From the NCBI GenBank assembly GCA_016875645.1, contig VGPE01000012.1:1-23118 (forward strand): 23,118 nucleotides of DNA, in the 5' to 3' direction. Source of the stretch: Chloroflexota bacterium (GTDB taxonomy: Bacteria; Chloroflexota; Limnocylindria; Limnocylindrales; CSP1-4). The notes under the pieces were generated by a model. The model was not told where the DNA came from and did not search any database. It was given only the letters and a program-made list of their open reading frames with translations. Of the stretch, positions 21,823 to 23,118 are shown in pieces (position 1 is the stretch's first letter; each line of letters opens with the position of its first letter). The position numbers and the translations under genes were made by a program.

Positions 21823-23118
21823 GTGCGGGTTGTGACCGATCTGCCCCATCGCGTCCGTGAGCTCGAGAACGTCTGGATCCCGGTCCCGGGTACCGGCGAG
21901 CGGATGGCGGCGCGCATCTGGATGCCCGAGGAGGCGTCGCCGCACCATCCGGTGCCGGCGATCCTGGAGTACATCCCGTATCGCAAGCGCGATTTCACGG
22001 CGCCGCGCTCGGGCCCGATCCACCGCTACTTCGCCGGCCACGGCTATGTCTCGGTTCGCCTGGACCTGCGCGGCTCGGGCGAGTCCGACGGGCTCATGAC
22101 CGACGAGTACCTGGCCCAGGAGCTCGAGGACGGCAAAGCAGCGATCGCCTGGCTGGCCGCCCAGCCGTGGTGCACGGGCTCGGTGGGCATGCTGGGCAAC
22201 TCATGGGGCGGCTTCAACTCGCTCCAGGTCGCCGCGCTCCGGCCACCTGCGCTCAAGGCGATCATCACCTCCTGCTCCACCGACGACCGCTACACCGACG
22301 ACATGCACTGGATGGGTGGCACGCTCCTGACGGACACCCTGGACTGGGGCGCGAGCTTCTGGACGTGGATCGCCAGGCCGCCGGACGCGCCGCTGGTCGG
22401 GGATGGCTGGCGCGATGCGTGGCAGAACCGCCTGGAACACCTCAACTTCATGGTGGAGGACTGGCTGCGCCACCAGCGCCGCGACGCGTTCTGGAAGCAC
22501 GGCTCGGTCAACGAGGACTACTCGGCCATCGAGTGCCCGGTGTTCGCGGTCGGCGGCTGGCTCGACGGCTACTCGAACGCGATCCCGCGCCTGCTCGCCA
22601 ACCTCGCCGTGCCCCGGATGGGCCTGATCGGGCCGTGGGCGCACGCGTACCCGCACCTGGGCGTCCCCGGGCCCAAGGCGAACTTCCTCGACGAGGCGGT
22701 CCGCTGGTGGGACCACTGGCTCAAGGGGCTGGACACCGGCATGCTGCGCGAGCCGATGCTGCGCGCCTTCATGCAGGACGGCGTGCCGGCGGCGCCGCTC
22801 TACGAGCGTGCGCCCGGCCGCTGGGTGGGCGAGGTGGAGTGGCCGTCGCCGCGCATCGAGACGCGTCGCTTCGGCCTGGGTGACGGAACGCTGACGCCGT
22901 CGCGGGTTGCGGGTTTCTACCCTGTCCGCCGCGAGTGGACGTCGCCCCAGCTGACGGGCCTCGATGGCGGCGAGTGGTGTCCGTACGGGACCGGCGGCAA
23001 GGGCCCCGAGTTCCCCGGTGACCAGCGCGCCGACGACGCGCGCTCGATGACGTTCGACTCCGCGCCGCTCGCCGAGCGGCTGGAGATCCTGGGCGCGCCC
23101 GTCCTGGAGTTCGAGGTG
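21823..23118 (+). CDS. CocE/NonD family hydrolase (3' partial)
   Basis: Serine hydrolase of the X-Pro dipeptidyl-peptidase (S15)/cocaine esterase family, hydrolysing esters, amides or peptide-like bonds. The 432 visible codons include the alpha/beta-hydrolase core: oxyanion-region YIPYRKRD, RLDLRGSGESDG, nucleophile Ser127 in GNSWGG, acid Asp248 (VGGWLDGYSN) and His274 (GPWAHAYPH). From about residue 300 the C-terminal jelly-roll domain begins and runs off the window at VLEFEV. A full protein would be roughly 550-680 residues. GTG at 21823 has GGAGG 7 bases upstream. It follows the acetyltransferase by 53 bases and probably belongs to the same operon. No signal peptide, so cytoplasmic. The substrate is unknown; glutaryl-7-ACA acylase-like or peptidase activities occur in the family. 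Confidence 0.92.
   Translation, partial: MRVVTDLPHRVRELENVWIPVPGTGERMAARIWMPEEASPHHPVPAILEYIPYRKRDFTAPRSGPIHRYFAGHGYVSVRLDLRGSGESDGLMTDEYLAQELEDGKAAIAWLAAQPWCTGSVGMLGNSWGGFNSLQVAALRPPALKAIITSCSTDDRYTDDMHWMGGTLLTDTLDWGASFWTWIARPPDAPLVGDGWRDAWQNRLEHLNFMVEDWLRHQRRDAFWKHGSVNEDYSAIECPVFAVGGWLDGYSNAIPRLLANLAVPRMGLIGPWAHAYPHLGVPGPKANFLDEAVRWWDHWLKGLDTGMLREPMLRAFMQDGVPAAPLYERAPGRWVGEVEWPSPRIETRRFGLGDGTLTPSRVAGFYPVRREWTSPQLTGLDGGEWCPYGTGGKGPEFPGDQRADDARSMTFDSAPLAERLEILGAPVLEFEV

Noticed and set aside
1..23118. CRISPR arrays, tRNA/rRNA genes, insertion sequences
   Set aside because: No regularly spaced repeats with unique spacers, no tRNA T-loop or rRNA signatures, and no transposase-like frames with terminal inverted repeats were found in reading the window.

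Overview
The window is bacterial, with high GC (about 70% by eye), strong GC bias at third codon positions, frequent GTG and TTG starts, purine-rich ribosome binding sites and several 4-base start/stop overlaps. The Thr/Ala/Pro-rich linker on the binding protein, the AbrB/PIN toxin-antitoxin pair and the sortase-fold exoprotein fit a high-GC Chloroflexota (Limnocylindria-like) or actinobacterial soil or freshwater genome. I lean to Chloroflexota, but this is inference: no rRNA or marker gene is present.

Layout. (1) 2-4006: a spermidine/putrescine-type ABC importer (binding protein cut by the window edge, two permeases, ATPase). (2) 4030-7767: two enolase-superfamily (mandelate racemase group) enzymes flanking an oppositely oriented D-2-hydroxyacid dehydrogenase. 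The 475-base divergent gap contains one perfect and two degenerate copies of a palindromic operator-like site. (3) 7764-10166: a small membrane protein with no canonical start codon, a DAO-family FAD oxidoreductase and a universal-stress-like protein. (4) 10325-12526: an MFS exporter-like protein and a secreted sortase-fold protein whose expected catalytic Cys is Ser. (5) 12739-13689: a DHDPS/KDG-aldolase family enzyme followed by a terminator-like hairpin. (6) 13762-14746: a non-coding stretch with a 15-base motif repeated at exact 72-base steps, then an AbrB/PIN pair whose putative promoter and operator lie on the start codon. (7) 14798-17478, minus strand: an aldehyde dehydrogenase translationally coupled to a class V aminotransferase. 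(8) 17665-23118, plus strand: a compact operon of an NAD-dependent epimerase/dehydrogenase, two tandem paralogous alpha-helical proteins of unknown function, a two-domain GNAT acetyltransferase and a CocE/NonD serine hydrolase cut by the window end.

How they may work together. Importer, acid-sugar dehydratase-type enolases, 2-hydroxyacid dehydrogenase, DHDPS-type lyase, aldehyde dehydrogenase and SDR dehydrogenase together resemble an accessory island for catabolism of a sugar acid or similar hydroxy acid. The enzymes and their proximity are visible; the substrate and pathway order are not. The least explained part is the 17665-23118 operon, particularly the coupled paralog pair. No rRNA, tRNA, CRISPR array or insertion sequence was seen.
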